Assembly: GCF_013204845.1 (NCBI RefSeq)
Contig: NZ_JABMKY010000026.1
Location: 62,001-126,000 of the forward strand
Direction: 5' to 3'
DNA from: Paenibacillus qinlingensis
GTDB lineage: Bacteria > Bacillota > Bacilli > Paenibacillales > NBRC-103111
DNA: 64,000 nucleotides
Part shown: one piece after another, positions 1-9,475 of the stretch
Numbering within the stretch: the first letter of the stretch is position 1
Layout of the letters: the number at the start of each line of letters is the position of its first letter
Made by a program: the position numbers and the translations under genes
Notes under the pieces: model-generated
Databases searched by the model: none
Told to the model about the DNA's origin: nothing
Seen by the model: the letters and a program-made list of their open reading frames with translations, nothing else

Positions 1-1488
1 ACCAATTAAAAACTTATCCTTAATAAACTTTTGAGCCGCTTCAGCTGCTTCGATGAGATCCTTTTTAGCATCCTGATGACTGCTTCCGATCCCGACAAGG
101 CAGGCCACCATACCGTCAATTTCAGTAAAGTAAGCCTTATGCTTGCGATTTACGAGCTCGCCGACGATATTCGTCACAATTAAATAAACCAATTCCAGCT
201 TCTTTTCGATATCAACCTTCTCGTTAATCCGGAAAAGTCGTTGGAAATCGCCGATATGAAACAGCAGCGCAGCAAATCGATCCGTCTCGAATTGCATATC
301 ATACGATTCAAAAGCAAGCGCTAAAGCTGATCCAGTCTCGATCCTGCCTTTGAGCAGCCGGGCCAAAAAATGATTACGAAGTGCTTGCTGCTGGCTTTGA
401 ATCGTACGATTCGCTTCATCCCGATCTGCCGCACTTTCCCTCATGAAAGAGCGTAAGATCGAATATTCATCATTCGCTGTCTTCAAATTGTCTTTGACCT
501 GATTGGATACAAGATCAACCAAATTGCGAATCGGCCTGTAGTTGCGGCGTGTTAGCCAATATGCCATGAAACCGCCTAATCCGATGCATAATAACAGCCC
601 AGCTATCATTAATCGGTTCAACTTCGCCACTTTCGCGGAATATAGACTGGTTGGAACGGATACGACGTATGTCCAATCCGTTTCATCCGAGGTCAAATAA
701 GAGACGGACACATCCTCTCCTTTTATCTTTTGTTTAAACCCGCCCTCATTCCCGGAAATATTAGCGAAATTTAATTCTTTCCATTCATCCGACTTACCCG
801 TTGACATGACTAGCTCGCCTTTATGATTAAAAATATACAATTGCTGCATATTAGCAGGGTTTACCCCTTTTATTGCCTTTTTAAATCTGTCCTGATTAAG
901 TTGCACAACCAGCGTTACCGGAGCGTTATATAAGTCTTGAACGGGAAGTGACTGAATGAAAACAAGTGAACTGGCATTCACATCCGGATTCCGATTAATG
1001 TTTATGAAGTTGCCTGGATAAATTTCTTTCATCAATGATTTCCAATCGTTATATGAAAGCCCGATCCCGCTATGTTGCTGGGAGTACAAAATATCAGCTT
1101 GATTTAGCGTTGTGCTTGTGATGCCCAATTCCGCATCTTTTCGATAAACATATAGATCAGCAATCGTACCATTTGATGTCGCATAAGAATGAAGCAATTC
1201 GATGAGATCACGTGCATTCAAACGAGCTTCAGTTGAAAGAGAGTCACCTGTATAGATGAATTTAAGTAACTTCGGATCGAGTGAAATTTGCAATCCAAGT
1301 CGTCTAATATCTTTTACTTGATTATCAATAGACTGCTGTATTTGTCCTAAAAGCGTCGTATTTGACTTCTCTACCTCGTCAAACAGCATGCTCTGCGATT
1401 GGAACAAAACAACCATCGCTATCGCAATCGGAATCAATAAAATTAACAAGTTGGAGTAAAGCCAGAACATAAATACGCTACGCTTCAA
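1..1488 (-). CDS. Membrane-bound AraC-family transcriptional regulator, C-terminus cut by window edge
   Basis: A reading frame of 496 codons runs open off the left edge. I chose the TTG at 1488 because AAGGTGG lies 6 nt upstream and the frame then opens with a basic-hydrophobic membrane segment (about residues 8-27). A long extracytoplasmic sensor region follows, then a second membrane segment (about 297-312, GLLLCIGLGGFMAYW), then a charged linker and the middle cytoplasmic region (motif NHFLARLLKG) usual in Paenibacillus membrane AraC regulators of about 750 aa. The DNA-binding domain would lie outside the window, so the AraC assignment rests on this architecture. It sits 81 nt downstream of the importer operon on the same strand and probably controls it. 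A sensor histidine kinase is less likely because no HisKA-type NPHF motif is visible in the part seen. Confidence 0.75.
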   Translation of the reverse strand, partial: MKRSVFMFWLYSNLLILLIPIAIAMVVLFQSQSMLFDEVEKSNTTLLGQIQQSIDNQVKDIRRLGLQISLDPKLLKFIYTGDSLSTEARLNARDLIELLHSYATSNGTIADLYVYRKDAELGITSTTLNQADILYSQQHSGIGLSYNDWKSLMKEIYPGNFININRNPDVNASSLVFIQSLPVQDLYNAPVTLVVQLNQDRFKKAIKGVNPANMQQLYIFNHKGELVMSTGKSDEWKELNFANISGNEGGFKQKIKGEDVSVSYLTSDETDWTYVVSVPTSLYSAKVAKLNRLMIAGLLLCIGLGGFMAYWLTRRNYRPIRNLVDLVSNQVKDNLKTANDEYSILRSFMRESAADRDEANRTIQSQQQALRNHFLARLLKGRIETGSALALAFESYDMQFETDRFAALLFHIGDFQRLFRINEKVDIEKKLELVYLIVTNIVGELVNRKHKAYFTEIDGMVACLVGIGSSHQDAKKDLIEAAEAAQKFIKDKFLIG

Positions 1489-1569
1489 GATGAACCACCT
1501 TCTCTAACCTGATTAATCAAAATAGTATATCATCCTTCCGGCGTTACCTCCAATCAATTACAATTCCGG

Positions 1570-2445
1570 TTATTCTTTGATCGCGCCAACCATTACGCCT
1601 TTGACGAAATATTTCTGCAAGAACGGATATATGAGTAGAATAGGCAATGTTGCGACCACAATCGTCGCGTATTTGATGCTTTCCCCAATTGCCTCTCTAT
1701 CAATGGAAACAGTTCCAGTCATCATTGAGTCTGTACTATTTTGCACTAAAATTTCTCTTAGAATTAACTGCAAAGGAAACATTTCGCGTTTATGCATGAA
1801 TAGCATCGCGTTAAACCATGAATTCCAGTGAGCAACGCCGTAATATAACAACATAACAGCAATAATCGGCATAGACAGCGGAATAATGACTTGAGAAAAA
1901 ATTCGAAATTCGCCGGCGCCATCAATCCGCGCTGATTCCAACAAACTTTCTGGAATCGCTTCGAACGATGTTCGCATGATAATTAGGTTCCAAGTGCTGA
2001 TTGCACCTGGAATAATAAGCGCCAAATAGTTATTTCCCATATGCAGCGTATTGTTAATGAGCAAATAGGTTGGGATCAAGCCCCCACTGAAAAACATCGT
2101 GAAAATTATGCCAATCATGATGCCTTTGCGAAGTAAAAATTTACGTGAAAGCGCATAAGCACCAATCGAAGTTAAGACTATATTCACAGAGGTTCCAGCT
2201 AACAAAATAATGAGTGTATTTTGATATCCGGACAGAATGTTCGGATTTTTCAACACCATTCCAAAGGCATCAAAGTTTAAACCTAGCGGCGCCAAAAGCA
2301 ACCCTTCATGTTGAAGGAGTAAACTTGAATCGCTAATGGAGGCCATTATGACATAATAAAACGGATATAAGGTTGCAACGACTAATAGGAGTAGAAACAA
2401 CCCGTTCATCGTATCAAACACGCGATCTGCCACAGTACGTTTCAT
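1570..2445 (-). CDS. Carbohydrate ABC transporter permease, YtcP type
   Basis: Inner-membrane subunit (291 aa) of a binding-protein-dependent sugar importer. The frame can be extended upstream, but the ATG at 2445 is preceded by AGGAGG 9 nt away and gives the typical YtcP N-terminus (MKRTVADRVFD). Six hydrophobic segments are visible, and the EAA-loop signature lies at about 187-205 (ESARIDGAGEFRIF), where the ATPase docks. The end (FVKGVMVGAIKE) is the standard one for the family. Its ribosome binding site overlaps the last codons of the upstream LplB-type permease, so the two are co-transcribed. No ATPase gene is nearby; such systems usually borrow a shared MsmX-type ATPase. The substrate cannot be read from the sequence. 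Confidence 0.93.
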   Translation of the reverse strand: MKRTVADRVFDTMNGLFLLLLVVATLYPFYYVIMASISDSSLLLQHEGLLLAPLGLNFDAFGMVLKNPNILSGYQNTLIILLAGTSVNIVLTSIGAYALSRKFLLRKGIMIGIIFTMFFSGGLIPTYLLINNTLHMGNNYLALIIPGAISTWNLIIMRTSFEAIPESLLESARIDGAGEFRIFSQVIIPLSMPIIAVMLLYYGVAHWNSWFNAMLFMHKREMFPLQLILREILVQNSTDSMMTGTVSIDREAIGESIKYATIVVATLPILLIYPFLQKYFVKGVMVGAIKE

Positions 2446-2458
2446 ATATGAGTTCCTC

Positions 2459-3373
2459 CTACCATAACCGGTTCCCAGAGTAACGACGAGACAGCCAATT
2501 TGCACTGATAATGAGTACGAAATTAATAGCAGATTCGAATAGTCCCACTGCTGTTGTATAGCTGTAATCGTTTCCAGAAGATAAGCCCATTCTGTATACA
2601 AATGACGAAATAACGTCGGCCGTTTCGTAAGTATTCGGGTTATATAATAAGATGATTTTTTCGAATCCGACTTCCATCATCCCGCCAATCCGAAGAATAA
2701 GCAGAATCATGATCGTTGGAATTAGACTTGGAAGGGTTATGTTAAAAATCTGCCGAAACCGACCGGCTCCGTCTACTTTTGCCGCTTCATACAACTCAGG
2801 GTTTATCCCGCTTAAAGCAGCTAGATAAATAATGGAAGACCAACCTATTTCTTGCCAAATTGATGAAGTAACATAAACGGATCTAAAATTTCTGGCACTC
2901 CCTAATAAAGATCCCTGCTCGCCGCCAAAATATGCGACGATACTCTGAATAATTCCACCGCGGTTAGTGAAATCAATGATGAGTCCGCATATGACCACGA
3001 GCGAGATAAAATGAGGAAGGTAGGAAACCGTTTGAACCAGACGTTTAAAAACGGCTTGTCTGACTTCGTTTAGAAGTATAGCCAATAGGATCGGTGCTGG
3101 AAATCCAAAGAACAGATGGTAAAAGCTGATTAGAAACGTGTTTCGGAGCACCCGCCAAAAATAAAAACTCGTGAAAAAGTCATGGAAATTTTTAAGACCT
3201 ACCCATTGACTTCCCAAAATCCCTTTCATTGGTGTGAAATCCTTGAAAGCAATTACAGCACCATACATCGGAAAATATTTAAATATGACATAGAAAAGCA
3301 CAACAGGCAAAACCATTAGGTAAATTACTTTATTTTTGCTAATGTCGCTGGTAAGTCTACGCATGTAGTACAT
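2459..3373 (-). CDS. Carbohydrate ABC transporter permease, LplB type
   Basis: First permease (304 aa) of the importer operon. The ATG at 3373 was chosen because a GGAAGGGAAG purine run lies about 6 nt upstream; a TTG 27 nt earlier is in frame but lacks a ribosome binding site. Six membrane spans are seen, and the EAA loop ELYEAAKVDGAGRFRQI lies in the second half, as expected for LplB/UgpA-like proteins. It starts 74 nt after the lipoprotein gene and ends 13 nt before the next permease start. It forms the heterodimeric membrane channel with that permease. Typical clients of this family in Paenibacillus are oligosaccharides from plant or microbial polysaccharides. Confidence 0.93.
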   Translation of the reverse strand: MYYMRRLTSDISKNKVIYLMVLPVVLFYVIFKYFPMYGAVIAFKDFTPMKGILGSQWVGLKNFHDFFTSFYFWRVLRNTFLISFYHLFFGFPAPILLAILLNEVRQAVFKRLVQTVSYLPHFISLVVICGLIIDFTNRGGIIQSIVAYFGGEQGSLLGSARNFRSVYVTSSIWQEIGWSSIIYLAALSGINPELYEAAKVDGAGRFRQIFNITLPSLIPTIMILLILRIGGMMEVGFEKIILLYNPNTYETADVISSFVYRMGLSSGNDYSYTTAVGLFESAINFVLIISANWLSRRYSGNRLW

Positions 3374-3447
3374 TACGATCTTCCCTTCCCACCGGTTCAA
3401 CCAAACCGCTAAAAGGGGGAGTACGCTTCCCCCCTATCGATTAGTTT

Positions 3448-5082
3448 TTATCGTTTATTATATCGATCTAACGCTGCTTGTTGAATTTGAATCGCACGAT
3501 CGATGTTCATCTTCTTAAGTTGCTCAATGGCTTTGTCAAACTCAGATACGCTTGCTGCACCCATGACGATCTTAACAACAATTTCATTTAAGTACGTATT
3601 GACATCATTCATAATTTTTCCAGTTTCTTTGCTTTCTTCAGGCGTCAAACTTACTGGTGGCATTAGAACTGTATAAGCATTATTGGCATATTTGGCATAC
3701 GTTTTCACGGCATCCTTTTGTTGCTGCAATTGATAATACTGGTCATTGTAACGATCGTCGTTAGCCCCAACGAAAGGGAAATTTGCAGCAAAGTATTTTC
3801 CCATCGCCTGAGCAATCGGCAATTTATCAGGGTTCTTCAGGATGAGATCAGTGTAAACAGGCTGACCATTCACTTTCGTATAGGTTTGACCATCGATTCC
3901 GAAGTTTTTCAACATAGCCCCATCTTGGCTGAATAAATAATCAAATGCCTTAACAGCTTCTTCAGGATGCTTATTGGCTTTCGTTATGACGACACCAGTC
4001 CCGGAATACTCGTAGCTTGCTGGAATGAACTTAGGCTCATCACCTTTTTTCAAGACAGGATATTGTGTAGCCGTTAGATTAGCTTTAGGGTCAGTTGCCT
4101 GCATGGCAGGAAGAACCGAACCAATTGACCCTCCGATAAAGCCGTAAAATGCTCCTGCTTTTCCAGTTGTCACCTTAGTCGTCATTGTCTTGCCATCATT
4201 TGTTGCAAAATCGGGATCAATTAAACCGTTCTTATACCAACTTTGCATGATAGATAAATACGGCTTAAACGCAGGCTCCATAGGTCCGAATTTCACCGTG
4301 CTCCCGTCTAAGTAAAAGGAATTCATACCGCCGACACCGAATGCGCCTGCAAAATCATTTGATGAAATGACACTATCTTTATTGAGCTCAAATGGTGCCT
4401 GTGCTCCTTTCTTTTCCTTAAACGCTGTAAGCACGGTTTCCCATTCATCAATGGTTTCTGGAGATTTCAGGCCAAGCTCATCCAGCCAGTCCTGACGAAT
4501 GATTAAACCGCTAAATGTTCGATATTTTCCATATTCACCGTAAGTAAGGTTCGGAAGCGTTAATATATCCCCGTTATCTGCTTTAATCTGCTTAGCTACT
4601 GAAGGGTTTTCCGCCATAATCTTCTTCAAATTAGGTGCATACTTGTCAATCAAATCGTTCAGCTTGATGATAGCTCCGTCGTTGTACAACTTAGCAATTC
4701 CGCCGGGCAATAAGGTCCATTGCATAATCATCGTATCAGGCAAATCATTGGAGGCAAGCATTACCCCTAATTGTTGAATGTAATCGTTCGTCGACGTACC
4801 TGAAGGATGGATCCAGTCAAATGTGACATTTGATTTTTTCTGCCATTCTTGGACCATGGGTATCTCACTCATGCTTTTAATAACGGCTGATTGATTTCCA
4901 TTTAGAGGATACCAAACCTTTATCTTAACCGATTCCGATGACTTATTTGTGCTAGCGGAATTCGCAGAACTTGCAGAATTCGATGTGCTAGCTGAATCAT
5001 CATTGCTGCATGCTGCGATTAATGAAATCGAAATTGCTGATGCCAGTACAGGTAACCATTTGATTCGCATTCTTTTTTTCAT
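3448..5082 (-). CDS. Extracellular solute-binding lipoprotein of a sugar ABC importer
   Basis: Substrate-capturing lipoprotein (544 aa), first gene of the importer operon. The ATG at 5082 (MKKRMRIKW) follows GGGGAG by 8 nt; an upstream in-frame codon at 5103 lacks a comparable site. Residues 1-24 form a lipoprotein signal peptide with lipobox LIAAC, the lipidated cysteine being C25, followed by a low-complexity Ser/Asn/Ala linker (about 28-55). The remainder is a two-lobed periplasmic-binding fold of the long (about 540 aa) YtcQ/LplA subclass, with the pocket region MIMQWTLLPGG and the hinge motif GTGVVITK. Substrate unknown. A sensor/regulator adjacent at the left edge and a dehydratase upstream suggest uronate- or acidic-sugar-containing oligosaccharides, but this is inference. 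Confidence 0.93.
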   Translation of the reverse strand: MKKRMRIKWLPVLASAISISLIAACSNDDSASTSNSASSANSASTNKSSESVKIKVWYPLNGNQSAVIKSMSEIPMVQEWQKKSNVTFDWIHPSGTSTNDYIQQLGVMLASNDLPDTMIMQWTLLPGGIAKLYNDGAIIKLNDLIDKYAPNLKKIMAENPSVAKQIKADNGDILTLPNLTYGEYGKYRTFSGLIIRQDWLDELGLKSPETIDEWETVLTAFKEKKGAQAPFELNKDSVISSNDFAGAFGVGGMNSFYLDGSTVKFGPMEPAFKPYLSIMQSWYKNGLIDPDFATNDGKTMTTKVTTGKAGAFYGFIGGSIGSVLPAMQATDPKANLTATQYPVLKKGDEPKFIPASYEYSGTGVVITKANKHPEEAVKAFDYLFSQDGAMLKNFGIDGQTYTKVNGQPVYTDLILKNPDKLPIAQAMGKYFAANFPFVGANDDRYNDQYYQLQQQKDAVKTYAKYANNAYTVLMPPVSLTPEESKETGKIMNDVNTYLNEIVVKIVMGAASVSEFDKAIEQLKKMNIDRAIQIQQAALDRYNKR

Positions 5083-5436
5083 AGTTACAACTCCCCAGTT
5101 CATTTAGTTACTAAACAGTTGGGCATCGAGCCCGTGGCATAAATGTAATCGTTTGGAGCTTACTATGTACATCGACGATTTTTGATTTCATCGTACTTTT
5201 TGGCGAATAGGGATCATCATTACTGCTTATATCGACAGAATTGGGGATTCTGAATAAGAAGTGCCTACTACTACTACTAAAAACTGTATTTGAGCAATCT
5301 CTTTCTCTCTCCTTACACGTGTCTAACTACATATGAAAAAGGCGTTCACCCCAATGAGGAGTGAGCGCCTTTTGTCAGCACATCTTATCTAATCAGCATT
5401 CCAAACATCATGCAATCCCTTATGGAATTGAAATTG
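5083..5436. other. Intergenic region: importer promoter and dehydratase terminator
   Basis: 354 nt without a gene between the dehydratase and the importer, both on the minus strand. It contains the dehydratase terminator (5336-5373), a short CTA microsatellite near 5267-5280, and presumably the importer promoter. A weak cre-like string (TGTAATCGTTTGGA, 5144-5157, 11 of 14 consensus positions) is present, but I do not call it a site. No convincing -35/-10 pair was found. Confidence 0.6.
5336..5373 (-). terminator. Rho-independent terminator after the dehydratase
   Basis: Hairpin with stem AGGCGTTCAC/GTGAGCGCCT (one G-T wobble) flanked by A and T runs, so it would also work on the plus strand. 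On the minus strand the stem is followed by TTTTT, 60 nt beyond the dehydratase stop. Confidence 0.85.
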
Positions 5437-6534
5437 TTAGCGAATCCGATATTCGTCAAAATATCTAGGAAGAATAGTTGTCGAAGCGCCCGGCATTTGC
5501 GGCAATACATAGTGGCCATTCTTCACCGTAGCAGGCTCTTCAAAAATATGTCTAATCCAAGGGATATACTCAAGCATGATGGCATTTTGCGTAGAAGCTA
5601 CGAGATGCTGATGGATCTGGCCCATATCCCCGACGTGCGGACAGATTGGCACATCATATGCAGCCGCTAAACCTGCCACTTGCAGCCATTCTGTAATGCC
5701 TCCAACACGGGTAACGTCCACTTGGCAATATTCGATTGCGCCTTGGTGAATATAGTCCCGGAACGCATATTTGTTATATACGTGCTCCCCTAAAGCAATT
5801 GGAACATTGAGTTCATCAGCTAGCTTCTTATGCCCCATGATATCATCTGGGTTAAGCGGCTCTTCCAGCCAGAACAGATCGAACTCTTCCAGCTTCTTGC
5901 CCCACGTCATTGCCGTATTAATATTCCATTGTTGGTTTACGTCAATCATGAAAATCACATCATCGCCGATCGCCTTGCGAACTGCCTTACAACGATCATA
6001 ATCCTCACGCGGATCGGGTTTACCCACTTTAATTTTCACACCGGTAAAGCCTTGTTCAACAATCTCCGTTACATCTTTAAGTAAACGGTCTTTGGACCAG
6101 TTTAACCAGCCACCGTTGGTATTATAAGCTTTAATCGGTTGTGATTTAGCTCCACCAAGATACTGCCAAAGCGGTTTGTTCGATGCCTTCGCCATAATAT
6201 CCCAAATGGCGATATCCACAGCTGCAAGCGCCATATGCGTCACGCCGGATCGGCCAATCCAATGCATTTTGCCAAAACGCATGTCATTCCATAACTCCCT
6301 TACCATAAACGGGTCTTTTCCGATCAGAAGAGGTGCATAATATTTATCAATCGTATCCACAATCATATCATCGCCATGGGCACAAGTACCTGTGTAACCG
6401 CATCCAATAAAGCCTTCATCTGTAAAAATACGAACACCGGCTAATCCCCAATGCGTAGCCACATTAATGGCGTCTGTAATCGGCGGGGTAATCGGTACAT
6501 GAAGAACAAAGCTTTCAACTTTTGTAATTTTCAT
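5437..6534 (-). CDS. Mandelate racemase/muconate lactonizing enzyme family sugar-acid dehydratase
   Basis: Enolase-superfamily enzyme (365 aa), cytoplasmic, predicted to dehydrate a sugar acid to a 2-keto-3-deoxy acid. Visible catalytic elements: the KxK base motif K167-V-K169 (VKIKVGK), Mg2+ ligands D198 (IDVNQ), E224 (LEEP) and E250 (GEH), and the D273/H300 dyad (QVDVTRVGG, CPHVGD). All are in the order of the mandelate racemase subgroup, to which galactonate, gluconate, fuconate and rhamnonate dehydratases belong. The exact substrate cannot be read. The ATG at 6534 follows GGGAGATG by 5 nt. It lies 51 nt downstream of a GntR regulator on the same strand, the usual arrangement for a hexuronate or aldonate regulon. 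Confidence 0.9.
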   Translation of the reverse strand: MKITKVESFVLHVPITPPITDAINVATHWGLAGVRIFTDEGFIGCGYTGTCAHGDDMIVDTIDKYYAPLLIGKDPFMVRELWNDMRFGKMHWIGRSGVTHMALAAVDIAIWDIMAKASNKPLWQYLGGAKSQPIKAYNTNGGWLNWSKDRLLKDVTEIVEQGFTGVKIKVGKPDPREDYDRCKAVRKAIGDDVIFMIDVNQQWNINTAMTWGKKLEEFDLFWLEEPLNPDDIMGHKKLADELNVPIALGEHVYNKYAFRDYIHQGAIEYCQVDVTRVGGITEWLQVAGLAAAYDVPICPHVGDMGQIHQHLVASTQNAIMLEYIPWIRHIFEEPATVKNGHYVLPQMPGASTTILPRYFDEYRIR

Positions 6535-6585
6535 AGTTACATCTCCCTAGTGAATGAATGTAGTAGCAGGCTAGCGAAGCGCTTC

Positions 6586-7257
6586 TTATTGAATAAAGCT
6601 TCTGGTCCGAAGGTGAGAATTCTGTAAATGATTAAGCAGAGCCTCTTCCGCCATCGCTGCATCTCTTGTCACTAAACCTCGTACGACCAACATGTGCTCA
6701 TCCCATTCGTCTTGCAATAATTGCTGTTCCATCCCCTTTTGAAAAAGAGACGAGTATCTTTGAATGCGATCAATATACATGTTTATCAAGCCTTTTAGCG
6801 ATTGGTTGTCACAATAATCGAGAATTAATCCATGCAAACTCTGATTCATTTCTGCAATGACATTCATTTTTTCATTATCATTAACGGGTTGGCCTGTCGA
6901 CCATTTTCTCATTTCCTGATCCAGATGAACTAATCTAGCTTCGGGAATTTGGGAAACTGCTTTGCGAATCGCTAATGATTCCAGCTCTTTGCGAATTTCG
7001 AACATTTCGTCCAATTCTTGCAGTGAAATTTGCGCGACATACATGCCTTTAAAAGGTACTGTATACACCAGTTCTTCTGCCATCAATCGCGTGAGTGCTT
7101 CACGAATAGGGATGTTACTGACTTCAAGATCTCGGGCTAGTTGATCGATGTTAATTTTTTCACCAGAGGGTATATCATGGTTAATGATTTGTTCCTTTAG
7201 CAACGCATAGATTTCGTCGGTTATCACAGAACGATTTAAACCCTTTTTCAAATCCAT
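6586..7257 (-). CDS. GntR-family (FadR/FCD type) transcriptional regulator
   Basis: DNA-binding repressor of 223 aa. The winged helix-turn-helix is near residues 14-72 (NIDQLARDLEVSNIPIREAL, then FKGMYVA), and the all-helical FCD effector domain spans about 80-215, with conserved acidic and histidine residues that bind metal and effector (FEIRKELE; NQSLHGLI; WDEHMLVV). FCD regulators usually sense sugar acids or related carboxylates, matching the downstream dehydratase. The start is uncertain: ATG 7257 has AGAAGG only 2 nt away, whereas the TTG at 7251 would have it 8 nt away. A palindrome 20-40 nt upstream is a candidate self-operator. Confidence 0.9.
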   Translation of the reverse strand: MDLKKGLNRSVITDEIYALLKEQIINHDIPSGEKINIDQLARDLEVSNIPIREALTRLMAEELVYTVPFKGMYVAQISLQELDEMFEIRKELESLAIRKAVSQIPEARLVHLDQEMRKWSTGQPVNDNEKMNVIAEMNQSLHGLILDYCDNQSLKGLINMYIDRIQRYSSLFQKGMEQQLLQDEWDEHMLVVRGLVTRDAAMAEEALLNHLQNSHLRTRSFIQ

Positions 7258-7275
7258 CACCTTCTCTTCGTTATA

Positions 7276-7294
7276 TCATGTATCATACACGATT
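7276..7294. promoter_or_regulatory. Candidate operator for the GntR regulator
   Basis: Near-perfect 19-bp palindrome ATCATGTATCATACACGAT with core TGTAT-C-ATACA, just upstream of the GntR gene. Symmetry and position fit an FCD-GntR autoregulatory operator. No binding data; inferred from sequence only. Confidence 0.5.
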
Positions 7295-7573
7295 TATGAT
7301 TTGGAATAAAGAGTTATCTTTTACGTTTGATAACCAACATTTCATATGTGTGTATGTTAGAAAACAACTTTGCTTAGAGACGAGCAAGAAGCCAGCCACG
7401 GGCCTTATCTACCCGATAGAAGCGGTCGAAAATGCTTTCCGAATCGTATCTTTCTTTATCATGATGTCTGAGTGCATGCTAAGCGTCATTTTAAAAGGAG
7501 TTCCTCCGAGCTGTGCGGAATTACCCTCCTAGAGCAGACCGACATTGATCGGCATACAAAATGGGGGATGAAA

Positions 7574-9088
7574 ATGAGTATTTCGACCATGTTCAACAGA
7601 CAATATTCAAATCAAGAATCACAAGTTTCGCTTCGTGACCAAGACGTCATCCGAAGGAACTTTATTGTGTTCCTTGCCATTACCGCAACCGCTTTACTCA
7701 TATATATGAGTGTGCTTGCCTTAGGCGCGGGAGAGATGGATTTTAGTCTTAAGTTTACGCTCATATTCGAAACACTCATTTGGTTGACGTTTGCCTATTT
7801 GCACTTTACCAGGAAGTTTATTCATTATTTATGTTATTTCGCGGTCATTACCAGTGGCATTTCGACTACAGTACAATTGGTTGGAAAAACGGATGTCACC
7901 AACATCTTTTCCGTCTATTACATGATGATCATGGCGCTTATTTTCATGAAAATGCTGCCTTGGCTCATCTCTGCTGTATGGGGACTTGCGCTGGTACTTT
8001 ACCAATTCGTCGTCCACAAAGATGCACTCCAAATAGATCCACAGACAGCACCTACTTATCTCATTTATTTTGTCTTAATTAGCGTTCTGATGTTCGCAGC
8101 TTTGAAGGTTACCGGCTATATGAACAAAAGTATGGAAGAAGCCCGGACACAAGCGGAGCAGTTCCTTGCCCTCCAACAGGAGCAACGCGAAATCGCGGCC
8201 AAGCAAGTTACGTTGGTCACTGAGCATCTGCAATCCATCTCACAATCAGCGGAAGAAGACAGCTCTTCCTTTGATGAAATGAACAATGCCTTCCAGGATA
8301 TTGCAACAGGCGCAGGAGACCAAGTCGATTCCACACTATCCATTAATGAGTCCGTGAATCATATGAATAAGCTGATTAAAGAAATGTCTGACTCGATCTA
8401 TAACTTGCTCGGAAAAACATCAGAAGCGGCTACGCTCTCTGACCAAGGTCTTGGCCGCATGGAGCAGCTTTCGGATACTTTCTTAGCTTTTACCAAAGAT
8501 ATTGAGGCGGTTTCGCAGGACACAACTTCTCTGATCGAGCGTTTAGATGAAACAAGCCAATTCAGCGACACAATTCAGGATATTGCTAATCAAACGAACC
8601 TACTCTCTCTCAATGCCAGCATTGAGGCGGCAAGAGCCGGCGAACATGGCAAAGGTTTTGCAGTCGTCGCGAATGAAATTCGTAAGCTGGCCGATATGAC
8701 GGCTAAATCTGCGATTCGCATATCCGAGCAACTGAAGGAATTCACAACGCTGTCTAGCCAAACCCGTTCCCGAATGGATCAAGTCTCTCTGCGCATGCAG
8801 CAGAGCACGGAGATTACGGGCCAAACGAAGCAAGCATTTGAATCCATTACCGATTCCGTCACGATGCTTAAGGTGCTTTCCACGAATTATGGCGAGCTTA
8901 TGGATCGGATTAGCAACTCCTCCGTGACGATTAGTGATTCCACGAACAACTTGGCTGCAATCTCGGAGGAAGCATCTGCGACACTCGAGGAGTTGTCTGC
9001 AACCTTGCAATCTCTGCTCGTTAACAATCGTATGAACTTGTCTCGTATTAAGGAAGCGGAACAAAACTTGCGAGTGGTTACTCAATAA
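7574..9088 (+). CDS. Methyl-accepting chemotaxis protein with a multi-span membrane sensor
   Basis: Chemoreceptor of 504 aa. The ATG at 7574 follows GGGGG by 6 nt; 34 more upstream codons are open but have no site of their own. The N-terminal third (about 25-205) carries about six hydrophobic spans with only short loops and no large extracellular Cache or 4HB domain, so it probably senses within the membrane or through a partner. The rest is the cytoplasmic coiled-coil: the conserved signalling tip is present (NQTNLLSLNASIEAARAGEH, then GKGFAVVANEIRKLA), which binds CheA/CheW. No HAMP domain or C-terminal receptor-tethering pentapeptide is evident. A monocistronic gene, divergent from the GntR regulator and closed by its own terminator. 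The ligand is unknown. Confidence 0.92.
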   Translation: MSISTMFNRQYSNQESQVSLRDQDVIRRNFIVFLAITATALLIYMSVLALGAGEMDFSLKFTLIFETLIWLTFAYLHFTRKFIHYLCYFAVITSGISTTVQLVGKTDVTNIFSVYYMMIMALIFMKMLPWLISAVWGLALVLYQFVVHKDALQIDPQTAPTYLIYFVLISVLMFAALKVTGYMNKSMEEARTQAEQFLALQQEQREIAAKQVTLVTEHLQSISQSAEEDSSSFDEMNNAFQDIATGAGDQVDSTLSINESVNHMNKLIKEMSDSIYNLLGKTSEAATLSDQGLGRMEQLSDTFLAFTKDIEAVSQDTTSLIERLDETSQFSDTIQDIANQTNLLSLNASIEAARAGEHGKGFAVVANEIRKLADMTAKSAIRISEQLKEFTTLSSQTRSRMDQVSLRMQQSTEITGQTKQAFESITDSVTMLKVLSTNYGELMDRISNSSVTISDSTNNLAAISEEASATLEELSATLQSLLVNNRMNLSRIKEAEQNLRVVTQ

Positions 9089-9099
9089 TGCCATAGATC

Positions 9100-9135
9100 A
9101 AAAAGCTATCTTCCGGGTTGGGGAGATAGCTTTTT
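9100..9135 (+). terminator. Rho-independent terminator after the chemoreceptor
   Basis: Stem AAAAAGCTATCTTCC pairs with GGGAGATAGCTTTTT (one wobble), with a T-run directly after. It begins 12 nt past the stop codon. Confidence 0.9.
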
Positions 9136-9475
9136 GGCTCATTTAACAAGGATCTTTTTCATGCAGCAGCCTGCACTCTGAGTTAAAAATGCTACTGCAT
9201 TTCCGGTCCAAGGCCCCTTTAACCCAATACGCTTGGATCCTGGCATAGCAAAATGGGAAAAATGTTTCATTACATACTATTCTGGATTTCGATCAAACAG
9301 ATGGGATTGGGGATCAACTGTGAGCATCGAATTCTGCTCCCACCCTCAAGTACTTCTGCCTTTTGGCACCAATATCATATTCCAACACTTTAACGCCATC
9401 GATTTTAGGTTTTGTTGTTTCCCAACTTTATTGTAAAATAAATTGTCGTTAATTTTGAGAGAAGGACGGGATATC
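9136..9475. other. Intergenic region without recognisable gene
   Basis: About 340 nt between the chemoreceptor terminator and the amidohydrolase. Short open frames here have no ribosome binding site and no recognisable product. It presumably holds the amidohydrolase promoter, but no clear -35/-10 pair was found. Confidence 0.5.

Noticed and set aside
5144..5157. cre-like TGTAATCGTTTGGA before the first importer
   Set aside because: Only 11 of 14 positions match and the right half is poor.
6575..6584. GAAGCGCTTC palindrome between GntR and dehydratase genes
   Set aside because: Short and without context; may be chance.
7385..7445. Riboswitch-like string (AAGCCAGCCACGGGCCTT) in the chemoreceptor leader
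   Set aside because: Resembles part of a c-di-GMP (GEMM) core, but the preceding conserved GCAAAC element and matching stems are absent.
8600..9094. 164-codon minus-strand frame over the chemoreceptor
   Set aside because: Shadow of the conserved coiled-coil on the other strand; no recognisable product.
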